This document shows positions 55,124 to 64,000 of a DNA stretch of 64,000 nt, piece by piece. A model generated the notes under the pieces. That model made no database searches and was not told where the DNA came from. It worked only from the letters and a program-made list of their open reading frames with translations. Each line of letters begins with the position of its first letter. Positions within the stretch are counted from its first letter, which is position 1. Origin of the DNA: Chitinophaga nivalis (GTDB lineage Bacteria; Bacteroidota; Bacteroidia; Chitinophagales; Chitinophagaceae); the NCBI RefSeq assembly GCF_025989125.1, contig NZ_JAPDNR010000001.1:5816087-5880086 (forward strand). The letters run 5' to 3'. A program made the position numbers and the translations under genes.

Positions 55124-57280
55124 TCAGGCTTGCTTTATTGTTACAGTATGTTTTACCGGGCTGTCTACCATCTGAAATGCAAATTCAGCCGAGGTAAAGA
55201 TGTCTGCGGATAAATGTTGTTTCATGGCTCCTGCAAGTCCGTTTATATCAATGATCCTTTTCGTGTTGATCAATCCTGTCAGTGCTTCATTTATATTCTC
55301 TGCGGTACTGATCACAATGGCTCCGCTGCTATCCGTTGTTTTCAGATCTTTCTCCCACTGTCCGTTATTCAGCTTTATACCGAAATGCAGTCCTTCATAG
55401 GGTTGGGTAATGACGATCTTCGCTATATTACCATTGAATACGCCCAGGAAAATATCTTTGTCGATACGTTCGAAACGAAAAGCCGGCAGTAATGCGCCGT
55501 TGCTATCATAGGCTGCTATTTCAATGCCCCGCCACCCCGAAATAAGATCGGACCTCAGCAGAAAACCTGTAACAGGTAGCATGAGCAACTCCTTATCCCG
55601 TATCCGGACTTTTTGCTGTACGTTATATTCAGCCGGTAAAAAGTTGCCTGCCATCGCCTGGTCTATAATCAACTGCGACCGGTTGCTGCGACCTATACTT
55701 AAAGCGCCATCCATTAATGCAGTGATCCAGTTGGCATCTACATAAAAGAAAGCAAGCGATTCTTTTTCCAGGTACATTTCATCCGGGACCAGGTATTTAA
55801 ACGGGATGCCTTTCAGGCAAAACAACTGCCCTAAAAAATCCTGTACTTCCTTGGGAACCGCCGTATCTGCCCCCTTGTTTTCAGGCGGAGGATTATTGGT
55901 GGTGGTATACGCTCCTTTCAGGTAACTGATCACCTTAGCCTTGACGGTATTTCCGGGATATTTGTCTGTTAGTGTGTTGACTATATCCGTTTTATCTTTC
56001 CTGATCTGTGCCTGTTTTACCGCAATGCGCCATGCCAGAACGGCCTTTGCAAATGCCTGCCGCTCCAGCCCCAGCATTCTTCCCAGTTGCCATGCAGCCG
56101 CGAAAGAAATATCCATCATGCCCGTAGTGGCATCATAGCGCAGGGCAGCATCTGCCACAGAAAAAGAAATAGCGGTTGAAGGCTGGTAAGTTTGCTGCGG
56201 CACCAGCGGCCCATGATACCAGGCAGCAGTGTGGGCACCGGCCCGTGTCAGGTGTGGCATAGCCGTATATCCTGCACCCAGGTATCCGGAAAGTGTGGCG
56301 TCCACCCTGGTATCATTTATCTGCAGGCGTTTCACGGCCAGCTGATGGATCAACGTGGTAAAAGAAGCATCACCCGAATTGTGAAAGCTCCAGCTGGCAA
56401 GAGCTGCCATGCGTACGGTTGGCTGACCTGCTGGTATTGTCTTTAACGCCGCTCCGGGTTTACCCGCAGCGATATAATCCTGAAAACCTTCCAGCGATAC
56501 CAGCACAGCGGTGTTCAGCTGGTTGCGGGCAGGCAGCCTGCTACCCACTACGGTGGAAAACAAGGCAGTATCTCCTGCTTCCTCATCCAGATCAACAATC
56601 CCGTTTTTGTCCTTATGGAGGATCCTTACTTTTTTGGCATGCGCCAGCAAAGCAGCGGCACTCAAGGCAGGTATATATGCCAGGAACTGCGTGGCGGTGA
56701 TGTCAATACAATTACAACGCTCTTCCACATCCTCCCAGGGCATTAGCCGGAGCCCTGTTGCGGAGGTATCTCCCGCAATGGCAGGGCCTAATATACCGGG
56801 GCCCGGACTAATCAGTTCTGCCAGTTTACGGTTAACGACTACCGGCGTTTCTGCTTCTTCAAAAAGCAGGAGCGCCATCCAGGGAACCGGCTGACTGTGA
56901 ATCGGGTTGCGGGGCGCATCGGTAGGCGCTTCATTCGCCGCCCGTTGAAATACGGGTGGTTTACCATCTACGGTTCTCTCCCAGGGGAGCGTACGTCTGG
57001 AGAAAACAATATGCGGCAGCGATTCAGTATAGTTGCCTCCCTGGCCTGCCGGTGGATATACGGAATAAATGTCAGCAGGATTCAGTACAAACCGCGCTGC
57101 ATCTATATTAAATTTCAGGGCAGCCTGCGCTACAGGACCCGACGGCGGCAGGTATTTGCCATCAACCGGTTGCGTGGTGGTGATGGTCTGCGAGACGGCC
57201 AGATCATAACTGCCTGCCACCATAGTGGGTGTAAAGCATTGTATCAATTGCGTCTTCTCCTGCAAAGCTGAACTAGACAT
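55124..57280 (-). CDS. 718-aa protein of the giant-protein operon, unknown
   Basis: 718 aa; the start at ATG 57280 (MSSSALQEKTQLIQC) is chosen because it follows the upstream stop by 13 bp, while the longer frame would overlap that gene. No signal peptide, membrane helix or known catalytic motif. Notable segments are LPHIVFSRRTLPWERTVDGK and PVPWMALLLFEEAE in the N-terminal third, TATQFLAYIPALSAAALLAHAKKVRI, the helical RMLGLERQAFAKAVLAWRIA near the centre, and a beta-rich C-terminus. I cannot name the family. Its place between two giant proteins suggests a shared complex. Confidence 0.82.
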   Translation of the reverse strand: MSSSALQEKTQLIQCFTPTMVAGSYDLAVSQTITTTQPVDGKYLPPSGPVAQAALKFNIDAARFVLNPADIYSVYPPAGQGGNYTESLPHIVFSRRTLPWERTVDGKPPVFQRAANEAPTDAPRNPIHSQPVPWMALLLFEEAETPVVVNRKLAELISPGPGILGPAIAGDTSATGLRLMPWEDVEERCNCIDITATQFLAYIPALSAAALLAHAKKVRILHKDKNGIVDLDEEAGDTALFSTVVGSRLPARNQLNTAVLVSLEGFQDYIAAGKPGAALKTIPAGQPTVRMAALASWSFHNSGDASFTTLIHQLAVKRLQINDTRVDATLSGYLGAGYTAMPHLTRAGAHTAAWYHGPLVPQQTYQPSTAISFSVADAALRYDATTGMMDISFAAAWQLGRMLGLERQAFAKAVLAWRIAVKQAQIRKDKTDIVNTLTDKYPGNTVKAKVISYLKGAYTTTNNPPPENKGADTAVPKEVQDFLGQLFCLKGIPFKYLVPDEMYLEKESLAFFYVDANWITALMDGALSIGRSNRSQLIIDQAMAGNFLPAEYNVQQKVRIRDKELLMLPVTGFLLRSDLISGWRGIEIAAYDSNGALLPAFRFERIDKDIFLGVFNGNIAKIVITQPYEGLHFGIKLNNGQWEKDLKTTDSSGAIVISTAENINEALTGLINTKRIIDINGLAGAMKQHLSADIFTSAEFAFQMVDSPVKHTVTIKQA

Positions 57281-57293
57281 ACCGCTAATAGTT

Positions 57294-60200
57294 TTATTGT
57301 GTATCGGTTGGGTATTGTGGGATCTCACCGGTCTGACATAATACAGGCGGTGCCTTAAAATAAATTCCCGGTGCGGTCATGATGGTATTCATCTCCGTTA
57401 TATCTGTTTCCCATGTAACACCGGTAACCTGGCCGAATAATGATAACAAACGATTCCTTTCACTGACAGCCTCCTTACTTACATAACTACTTTTGATGGT
57501 ATCGAATACATCATAAGCATGATAGGCCTTTCCTGTTACCGCCATCTCCTGATTCCAGCTGAACAGGATTTCCGACAAGTCAAACAACCGGGAAAAATCC
57601 AGTTCCCGTACACTGGAAACCTGTGGCAGCAGCGGTGGGCGGATCGTTAAGCCGGTTAATACATTCTTTATCACTTTTGCGGTACCTGGCTGCTGATTAT
57701 CCGTGGTTCGTACCTCGCTGCCCCAGAGCGCATCCGTAACCCCTTTGGCCATACAGGAAATGGTCATGGCCTGCGCTACGTGTGCTAAGCTCACGGTTAC
57801 GCTCAGACTGAAAACAAGCTGGTCACCAGCACCCAATCCGCACGGCCGGATCCCTATTTCTTTTTCCCGCGCTGCATAGGTATTGTTTACCTCCACATTA
57901 TTCCGGGTGATGGTCGTACCGGTACCTGACCGCATGGGGATGGTATCCGGTATTGCGGCGCCGTTGAACAACAAATCAGTAGCCGGAATAACGGCATCGA
58001 CGGTGAGTTCCAGCTCATGTGGATTGATGATGGTATATTTTACCTGCCGGTTATCTGCAGGATCTTTTATTTGTTTGATAATGCCCCTGCTGATAACCGT
58101 ATTGATGGGAGCCGGTGGCAGATAGGTACCTGCAAACTGGTTCCATTCCAACGGCACCGGCGCCGTTTTTTCCGAAGCACCGAAAGGTATCGTAAAGGAA
58201 AATATGGTCCAGTCCACATAGGCTTCTCCGGCAAAGGGAGGCCCCCAGATATGCAGTTCGGCGGCCATTTCCAGGCTGAAATGAATGCTGATAAATGCGA
58301 TACTGATATGCGCATCTATCTTAACGCAAACGCCTATATCCAGGTAATACTGGAAAGGCGCCCAGGAGATGAGCATGTCTGCCCACACCGTCAGTGAGGC
58401 ACTGAGTACGGGAATCTGGAAAAGGACTTCCATTCTGCCACCAGCCATAATAGCCGTTGGCGTAAGGGCATAATACATCTCTCCGGTAATGGAGAGCATA
58501 CTACTGATGCGCCATACATAGCCCAGCCTGGGGACAGACGGATAGTGATCCGGTTTTTTAAACCGGGGATGATACCCACCGAGTGTGATCACAAAATCGC
58601 CTTCATGCTGTCCTGAAACCCAGGTATAACAGGCAAAGCCACCGGTTAAGATACAATCCCGGGAGAACAGGTAGGAATTAGGCGTAAGGATACCTTCCAC
58701 CGCAATGACGGCACTGCCTGGCCCAAAATGAGCCAGCACCGCGAGTTCAATATATACAATCGGGGATGGGGAAATACTTTGTTCCGGCCACTTCAGCCGG
58801 GATAATCCCAATATGGCAAATTCGACATCATGTCCAAAATTCACCGTCAGCAATACAAAAGACTCTATGATCTTAAAAGAAGTAAACTTAATACCTGCCG
58901 CCAGCCAGTATTCACCGGTAGCAATGGCGATGGGCAGGTTACCTGCACTATCTGCTGTTTCAAGATCCCGGAGGATATCCAGGATGCCCTTTGAGGTATC
59001 AGGCTGCATCGCCATGGCCACCAACGGGAATTGATGCACTTCGTTTACTGCAGGAATATTTACCTTTCTGTTGTAACCAAATCCGACTGCAATGCCGGTG
59101 ACGAAAAAGAAGCACGGACCACCGATATTACCTTCATACAATCCGTAAACAAACAGGGAGGCATCGTTACCTGTTTTAGCATAGGAGCCGATCCCTGTAA
59201 TCATGCATTGCTGCATTTTTAGTATCACGCCCCCGTTATATACATCTACCGCTACATTGTTTACCTGTTGCGTGGTACGCGTAAATGCACCGCTGATCTC
59301 AACCGGGCCTTTTTCAAACGTTAATCCGATACCCGACAATTCAAAAGACAGGGAATCTATTTTTCCCTGAAACAGATCGCCGGGAAGAATACTTACGCCC
59401 ATCCCTTCCAGTCCCAGTACCAACCCGCCTGCAGCCAGATCGGCCTCCAGGAGCAACGCTATTTTTTTACTGTTGTGCAGGTTGTAGGCGAAGCCTAACC
59501 GGTTTACCGTCAACGGTCCCATTTTCTGTCCGAACTGAAACCATTTTACCATCGGGCCTGTTTCTGCTGCTGCCGGTGCAGCGGCTATTGGTGCAGGGGT
59601 TGCCGGCACTGCCGCGTTCACGCCGCTGGATGGAAGCAACAGGCTGAAAGGTGGCTGACCGGGTAAATTGATGGCGCCCATCAGGTTCAATCCTTTACCT
59701 AATTTATTGGCGGCAGCCGGCAACACCAGTTTCGGGGTGGCGCCTGATGCAGCAGTACCGGTATTCATCTCCGGCAGGAAAAAATCGCCGGCGCCGGAAG
59801 TATATACGAATCCGGTACCATTCAGGCTCACCGCTTGCAGCTCACCGCCTACCAGCGGCAACTGGCCCAGGTCTGCCAGATCTGCCGTGATACCAAAAAC
59901 ATAACGGCTTTCCGGAAGCGTCTTCCCGGCGGCCTGGTGTTGAAAAAATATTTTTACGGCTTTATCATCCACCGTCACCAATGCTACTACATCTGTTTGC
60001 CGGGTACTGCCGTCATAGGTAATGAAGATATCCTGTATAATAATATCCGGAAGAAAACCAACCGGAATCAATGTTTTGTAGTCGGGACAGCTAAACTGCA
60101 ACAGCTCATCGAGTACATCGGTAACGGATAAACGCAGATGATTGGTACCGCCACTGAATTGCTGATCGGATATTTTCATACCCGCTTCTGTGCTGCTGGT

Positions 60201-62750
60201 GGCGCTGGCACGCAGGTCGATCCGCACGCCTTTAATCGTAAAAACAAGTGATAACGCCAGTAAAGAAGAGGTCACATCCTGTGTCGATTCCAGGAGAAAA
60301 TGCAGGCCGCTGTTTTTATCATCCGTGTCGGGAAGCCAGATAAAGTTACCGGCATAGCTGGCCGTATTTCCAGACTGTCTGACAGCCAGTTGTAAGGCTA
60401 CCGTTTGCCCTTCTATCGTCAGGTCTCCCTCACCGGTATATTCGGTTATCCCGGTTACACTATCATAAGAAAAACTCATCCCTGAAAAAACCAGGTCTTC
60501 TAATATGCCGGGGAGTGCTGTTCCGTTGAAACCGAAAGCCACAGCCATGTCTGCCAGGCTGGTGCGGGTAACAATAACCGCCTTTATTTTTTGCGCATAA
60601 GACTGATCCGCCCCATGCGTCATACTGGTATCCAGTGAAATATCGGGCGTGCTGGCGCCGATCTTCATCGTACCTTTTATTTGGAAAGTATAATCCTGGT
60701 TGGCCGTATTGTACGTGATATACAACAGGGTAATGCTAATGCCGGAAAGGAATTCCGGTAATCTCACTCCGGTAAACTTTGCAAATAAATCAGCTGTTAA
60801 TTTACCGGCGGGCAGTGTAGTATTTTCAGGAAGACCACCGGCAAAAATCCATCCGTCGTCCTTTTTTTCCATGCGCAGGAAAATATCTGCGCCGCCTATC
60901 TGCAGGTTTATCAGGCAATTTCCCGTTAGCACATGATCCGTAATATCCACCTGCGTAATCACCTTGTTGATGGACAAACACGGGAAATGCAAGACATTAT
61001 CCAGTTCTGCAAACAATGAAAAAGTACCTGGCTGCACACTATATATCATCAGGAGACTTTCCACGGTAACATCACCCACAAACTGCTGCACCTGATCCAT
61101 CAATGCCGTTGGCCGGGCCGCTGAAAAGGTGCCGATAATATTCCGCAGCAATGCACTGATCTCTAATTTTTCATCAGGTGCCAATCCACCCGAAATAACC
61201 CATCCGCTATCCTGGTAGTATTCACCGGAAACTGTTATATCCAGACTGAATAATTCCAGCCTGCCATATACGGTACATTCGGTGAGTTGTTTGCTGGCAT
61301 AGCCGAAGGACATGTCCACTTCCTGTATGGCGAAAGCAGCGCCTCCCAGTTCCAGTTCCCAGTCGGACAACACGTCCAGCGAAACCTCCAGGCTGTTGCT
61401 GTTCACGGATGCTTCAAATTCAAAATCCGCAATCACCAGTCCTGCAGGAATTACCTCCTTTCCAATGATCTTATCTGTCAGCGCCCCGATGTCTAATGTT
61501 TGCCCCATGCGCAAAGCGCCGGAAATCAGGTAGTCTGCTTTCCCCGCTGTAAAAGTATCTACGATAGCCACATCAAAAAAGGAAGTACCTAATTCCCATG
61601 CTCCGTCTATGCGGACAGCTATTTCCCGTTCATCAGCATCAAAAGGCGCCCCTATCTGAAAGGTAAAATAAGGAGTAACCGTGATGACATCATCTATAAA
61701 AGCAATGGGTTTTTCTGTGGTCAACTGGAAGCCGATCTGTGTTACCTGCTTCTCTTCCAGCGCAATAACTGCCTGTAATATCGTAACGTACAAGCTCCCG
61801 GCATCAGCCAGCGCACCAGGCAGGAAGCCGGAGAGTGCCGTTCCCGCAAATTTGCCGGAGAAGGTATCCAGTGCGGCCATGGCAACATGTATATCCGTGA
61901 TGGCAAAGCTTAGTTCCTTCCCTATTATATCAATATTAGCCGCGAGATCAGCAGTAGCTATCCCGAAATCCACGTGCCCGGACAAACCCACTGCAGGCAG
62001 GGAGATACCGGTCAAAGCCAGATTCAGGCTAATATGCAGCTGATACAGCGTGAAGTGGAAAGGACCCAGATTTTGGGTTACCTGCAAGGGGTAGATCAGC
62101 GATAAGCAGTTGGTATCACCGTCTATATTTCCTGTCACGTTAAAACTACCGGATAACGAGAGGAAGTTAAATACCGTTGCCAGTGCAGGAGCAGGCGTAA
62201 CTGTCAAATTGCAGGCGGTTCCCTTGATGACGGCTTTCCAGGGCCTTAACGCTTCAAAGGCGGCAGGATAATGCATAAAATCCGCCACACTATCGGTAGA
62301 AGAAAAAAACAGGACCGGCGCCTGCTGATCGCTGAAACCAAATTCCAGCAGGGCTGTTTCATCTGTAGCCAGATTGTCTGTTGTTTCCCCCACCTGTTTA
62401 AAATGCCGGAACAATTCATCCGGCGAAAAGGTGGCCGGCAGGTGCAGGAACAATATCAGATTCCTTTCACGCACACCAGCGGTGGCATTATCAATATCGA
62501 AAAGCAGGATATCTGTGCTGATGTCTGCGCAGGAAAGTATGTTTTTAATGGTGCCTGATAAGTACAGGTAAGAAGCACCGTTTTCCACGACTACGCTGTT
62601 GGAAAGGACGCATGGATCAGGCGTAATTTCTTTTCCGAAACGACCGATAGCCAGCTGACCAACCAGGTTAGCGTCCAGTAGTATATCCTGTTTAGCGGCT
62701 ATCTGCTGCACAATAGTAGAAAATGGGGTCAGGGTTGCGATATCAGACAT
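57294..62750 (-). CDS. Giant 1818-aa protein with DUF6603-like C-terminal half
   Basis: 1818 aa, starting MSDIATLTPFSTIVQQIAAKQ, no signal peptide. Residues ~40-1035 are long runs of alternating beta-strands with repeated phrases (SGWVISGGLAPDEKLEIS, DGWIFAGGLPENTTLPAGKL, GITEYTGEGDLTIEG), suggesting tandem homologous beta domains. An Ala/Pro linker lies at ~1037-1063. The following ~540 residues match my memory of DUF6603: GPLTVNRLGFAYN, LEGMGVSI, ITGIGSYAKTGNDASLFVYGL, GGPCFFFVTGIAVGFGYNRKV, HQFPLVAMAM. A beta tail follows. It may be a large lipid-transfer-like or surface-layer beta structure; this is speculation. It lies 11 bp after the nuclease-motif gene. Confidence 0.85.
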   Translation of the reverse strand: MSDIATLTPFSTIVQQIAAKQDILLDANLVGQLAIGRFGKEITPDPCVLSNSVVVENGASYLYLSGTIKNILSCADISTDILLFDIDNATAGVRERNLILFLHLPATFSPDELFRHFKQVGETTDNLATDETALLEFGFSDQQAPVLFFSSTDSVADFMHYPAAFEALRPWKAVIKGTACNLTVTPAPALATVFNFLSLSGSFNVTGNIDGDTNCLSLIYPLQVTQNLGPFHFTLYQLHISLNLALTGISLPAVGLSGHVDFGIATADLAANIDIIGKELSFAITDIHVAMAALDTFSGKFAGTALSGFLPGALADAGSLYVTILQAVIALEEKQVTQIGFQLTTEKPIAFIDDVITVTPYFTFQIGAPFDADEREIAVRIDGAWELGTSFFDVAIVDTFTAGKADYLISGALRMGQTLDIGALTDKIIGKEVIPAGLVIADFEFEASVNSNSLEVSLDVLSDWELELGGAAFAIQEVDMSFGYASKQLTECTVYGRLELFSLDITVSGEYYQDSGWVISGGLAPDEKLEISALLRNIIGTFSAARPTALMDQVQQFVGDVTVESLLMIYSVQPGTFSLFAELDNVLHFPCLSINKVITQVDITDHVLTGNCLINLQIGGADIFLRMEKKDDGWIFAGGLPENTTLPAGKLTADLFAKFTGVRLPEFLSGISITLLYITYNTANQDYTFQIKGTMKIGASTPDISLDTSMTHGADQSYAQKIKAVIVTRTSLADMAVAFGFNGTALPGILEDLVFSGMSFSYDSVTGITEYTGEGDLTIEGQTVALQLAVRQSGNTASYAGNFIWLPDTDDKNSGLHFLLESTQDVTSSLLALSLVFTIKGVRIDLRASATSSTEAGMKISDQQFSGGTNHLRLSVTDVLDELLQFSCPDYKTLIPVGFLPDIIIQDIFITYDGSTRQTDVVALVTVDDKAVKIFFQHQAAGKTLPESRYVFGITADLADLGQLPLVGGELQAVSLNGTGFVYTSGAGDFFLPEMNTGTAASGATPKLVLPAAANKLGKGLNLMGAINLPGQPPFSLLLPSSGVNAAVPATPAPIAAAPAAAETGPMVKWFQFGQKMGPLTVNRLGFAYNLHNSKKIALLLEADLAAGGLVLGLEGMGVSILPGDLFQGKIDSLSFELSGIGLTFEKGPVEISGAFTRTTQQVNNVAVDVYNGGVILKMQQCMITGIGSYAKTGNDASLFVYGLYEGNIGGPCFFFVTGIAVGFGYNRKVNIPAVNEVHQFPLVAMAMQPDTSKGILDILRDLETADSAGNLPIAIATGEYWLAAGIKFTSFKIIESFVLLTVNFGHDVEFAILGLSRLKWPEQSISPSPIVYIELAVLAHFGPGSAVIAVEGILTPNSYLFSRDCILTGGFACYTWVSGQHEGDFVITLGGYHPRFKKPDHYPSVPRLGYVWRISSMLSITGEMYYALTPTAIMAGGRMEVLFQIPVLSASLTVWADMLISWAPFQYYLDIGVCVKIDAHISIAFISIHFSLEMAAELHIWGPPFAGEAYVDWTIFSFTIPFGASEKTAPVPLEWNQFAGTYLPPAPINTVISRGIIKQIKDPADNRQVKYTIINPHELELTVDAVIPATDLLFNGAAIPDTIPMRSGTGTTITRNNVEVNNTYAAREKEIGIRPCGLGAGDQLVFSLSVTVSLAHVAQAMTISCMAKGVTDALWGSEVRTTDNQQPGTAKVIKNVLTGLTIRPPLLPQVSSVRELDFSRLFDLSEILFSWNQEMAVTGKAYHAYDVFDTIKSSYVSKEAVSERNRLLSLFGQVTGVTWETDITEMNTIMTAPGIYFKAPPVLCQTGEIPQYPTDTQ

Positions 62751-62761
62751 ACGATATTTTT

Positions 62762-64000
62762 TTACAGTGGAACACCGGGATAGAGGAACTGGAAAAATGC
62801 GCTGTAGAAAGCTTCTTTATTCAACAAATACACCATGGTTTTTGCAATGATATTAAACTGGTTAATATCAAAGAATTCACCCTGTCCTTCAAATACATAA
62901 TCAAATACTTTCTCAAATTCTGCGTCAACCGTTGCGCGTGCAAAAATCTTGTACCGTACAAATCCCGCCACAGGTGCGTTTTTAACGGTCTTCAACATTT
63001 CTGCTTCTGTTTTTGCCTTGTCTTTGGGATCCAGATTGGTGTATGCTTTTTTAATAATCGATTTAAGCGTTGCACCCAGATAAGTTTTACCATTATCTTT
63101 TATTTCCATGGAGCCATCCGATAATAAATATGCTGTTGTTTTCAGCATAAAAAGGTTTCTGTTGGCGTTGCTATGTGTCGTAAATCTTTGTCCTGTTTCA
63201 ATCGCCAGCTGTTCACTGTTACAGTCTTTGCTGCCGCTTACAAAATTGCCGACGCGCTCATCTCCGCCATCGCCATGCCCCAGTAAATGACACCACTCTT
63301 GCGTTATATTCGCTGGTTCATCGGTATCTCTGGCCATTTTAAGGACCCGCCAGGACTTAACGGCTTCCGTACTTTCTTTGATGACACTATTAAAAAAGGG
63401 TGTTGCACCGAGTGAGTTTTTGGCATTGGCGACCGGATATTTATAATAAGGCTGAATACTTGCCATCACCGCTCCCGCCGCCGCACGCATGGTTTTATTG
63501 GCTTTCAGATAATTGCCTTTATTTTTGATGGTATTGCTTGTCTTTTTGAAATTAACAAACTGGGCATATACGGCAGGTGTCTGGAGAGAGATGGGCAGAT
63601 TTACATTGGTAAACCCATCTCCTTCTTTTTTGCTGATTTTATACGATTCCGGACGCCGCGGATCACCGGCGGTATACACTCCTTTTCTATAATAGAAAAA
63701 CTGAAAATTACTGAGCCGGTTGGCGTTGATCACGTTACCTGCCCGGCCGGCAGCCGGCACATAAGGCAGGTTACACAGGTAATAGAACACAACACTATTC
63801 GGTACTCTCATGCAGACATACCGGTCAGCGGCAGTAGGCTTTAACGCCGGCGCCTTTCTTGCCAGCGAGTGATTAGCCAGGTTCAGGTTTTCCCGCTTTT
63901 CTATTCCCAGGAAGGCTGCCAGATCAAAATCGGTGAATGTAAAATTCACCCGTTTGAGTACCGCATTCGCTTCTGCAATAAGGTTATTGAGATTACCGGC
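62762..64000 (-). CDS. Protein with a beta-beta-alpha nuclease-like motif, 5' end outside window
   Basis: The frame runs open to the right edge, with 17 more codons before the GTG at 63949, so the N-terminus is missing; 412 codons plus stop are in the window. Around residue ~220 from GTG 63949 it reads ITQEWCHLLGHGDGGDERVG and then NFVSGSKDCNSEQLAIE. The order His...GG...N-(F/L)-V-x-G-S...N...E resembles the His/Asn metal site of DNA/RNA non-specific endonuclease-type (beta-beta-alpha metal) toxins. The surrounding sequence is Lys/Asn-rich and otherwise unfamiliar. It is the first visible gene of the operon. A toxin/effector role is an inference, not shown. Confidence 0.7.
   Translation of the reverse strand, partial: AGNLNNLIAEANAVLKRVNFTFTDFDLAAFLGIEKRENLNLANHSLARKAPALKPTAADRYVCMRVPNSVVFYYLCNLPYVPAAGRAGNVINANRLSNFQFFYYRKGVYTAGDPRRPESYKISKKEGDGFTNVNLPISLQTPAVYAQFVNFKKTSNTIKNKGNYLKANKTMRAAAGAVMASIQPYYKYPVANAKNSLGATPFFNSVIKESTEAVKSWRVLKMARDTDEPANITQEWCHLLGHGDGGDERVGNFVSGSKDCNSEQLAIETGQRFTTHSNANRNLFMLKTTAYLLSDGSMEIKDNGKTYLGATLKSIIKKAYTNLDPKDKAKTEAEMLKTVKNAPVAGFVRYKIFARATVDAEFEKVFDYVFEGQGEFFDINQFNIIAKTMVYLLNKEAFYSAFFQFLYPGVPL

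Noticed and set aside
49631..62750. Insecticidal Tc toxin or contractile injection system genes
   Set aside because: No RHS repeats, sheath, tube, baseplate or AAA+ ATPase features were found in the giant proteins.

Overview
The window is bacterial chromosome from a Bacteroidota member, most likely Chitinophagaceae (Chitinophaga-like). The grounds are the SusC/SusD transport pair with an ECF sigma/FecR regulator, TANNTTTG-type -7 promoter boxes, few Shine-Dalgarno sites, the LNKMDLQEMSAKEL...GG RiPP leaders with grasp-with-spasm enzymes, and a coding style rich in Thr, Ala, Tyr and Gln. No rRNA, tRNA, CRISPR array or insertion sequence was seen.

Layout. (1) 1-21075, minus strand: the first 7025 codons of one giant non-ribosomal peptide synthetase that runs off the left edge. 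It holds five complete modules and the start of a sixth condensation domain. The order is C-C'(half)-A-T / C-A-T-E / C-A-T-E / C-A-T-E / C-A-T / C... . Its 5' leader (21045-21890) is built from reiterated ~232-bp repeats, each carrying a short copy of the NRPS start. (2) 22757-34425, plus strand: ECF sigma, FecR anti-sigma, SusC, SusD, DUF4843 lipoprotein, PKD-like lipoprotein, thioredoxin-fold protein and a lipoprotein alpha/beta-hydrolase, closed by a terminator. This is a complete trans-envelope-regulated uptake locus with no glycoside hydrolase. (3) 35196-39889, plus strand: a graspetide (grasp-with-spasm) RiPP locus with three precursor peptides, the ATP-grasp ligase GwsG, a 66-aa protein, the SPASM protein GwsS and a secreted DUF6624-like protein. 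(4) 39912-45544: a thioredoxin remnant, two small membrane proteins, oleate hydratase, and an ArsR regulator with its MFS efflux partner. (5) 45660-64000, minus strand: a tightly packed six-gene operon. It encodes a nuclease-motif protein (cut by the right edge), giant proteins of 1818 (DUF6603-like), ~718 and 1825 aa, a secreted DNRLRE/beta-propeller protein and a secreted peptidase-S74 (self-cleaving fibre-type) protein.

Most interesting is the RiPP locus. All three core peptides share one mirror-symmetric design: six hydroxyl residues on alternate positions, a three-residue turn, then six acidic residues on alternate positions. The i/j sums are constant (104, 100 and 108). This is what a six-rung nested ester ladder closed by an ATP-grasp ligase would look like. 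Second is the NRPS 5' leader, where tandem repeats carry decoy start codons encoding MYKILLTPYQ-type peptides that mimic the real N-terminus. Third is the giant-protein operon at the right, which has no function that I recognise.
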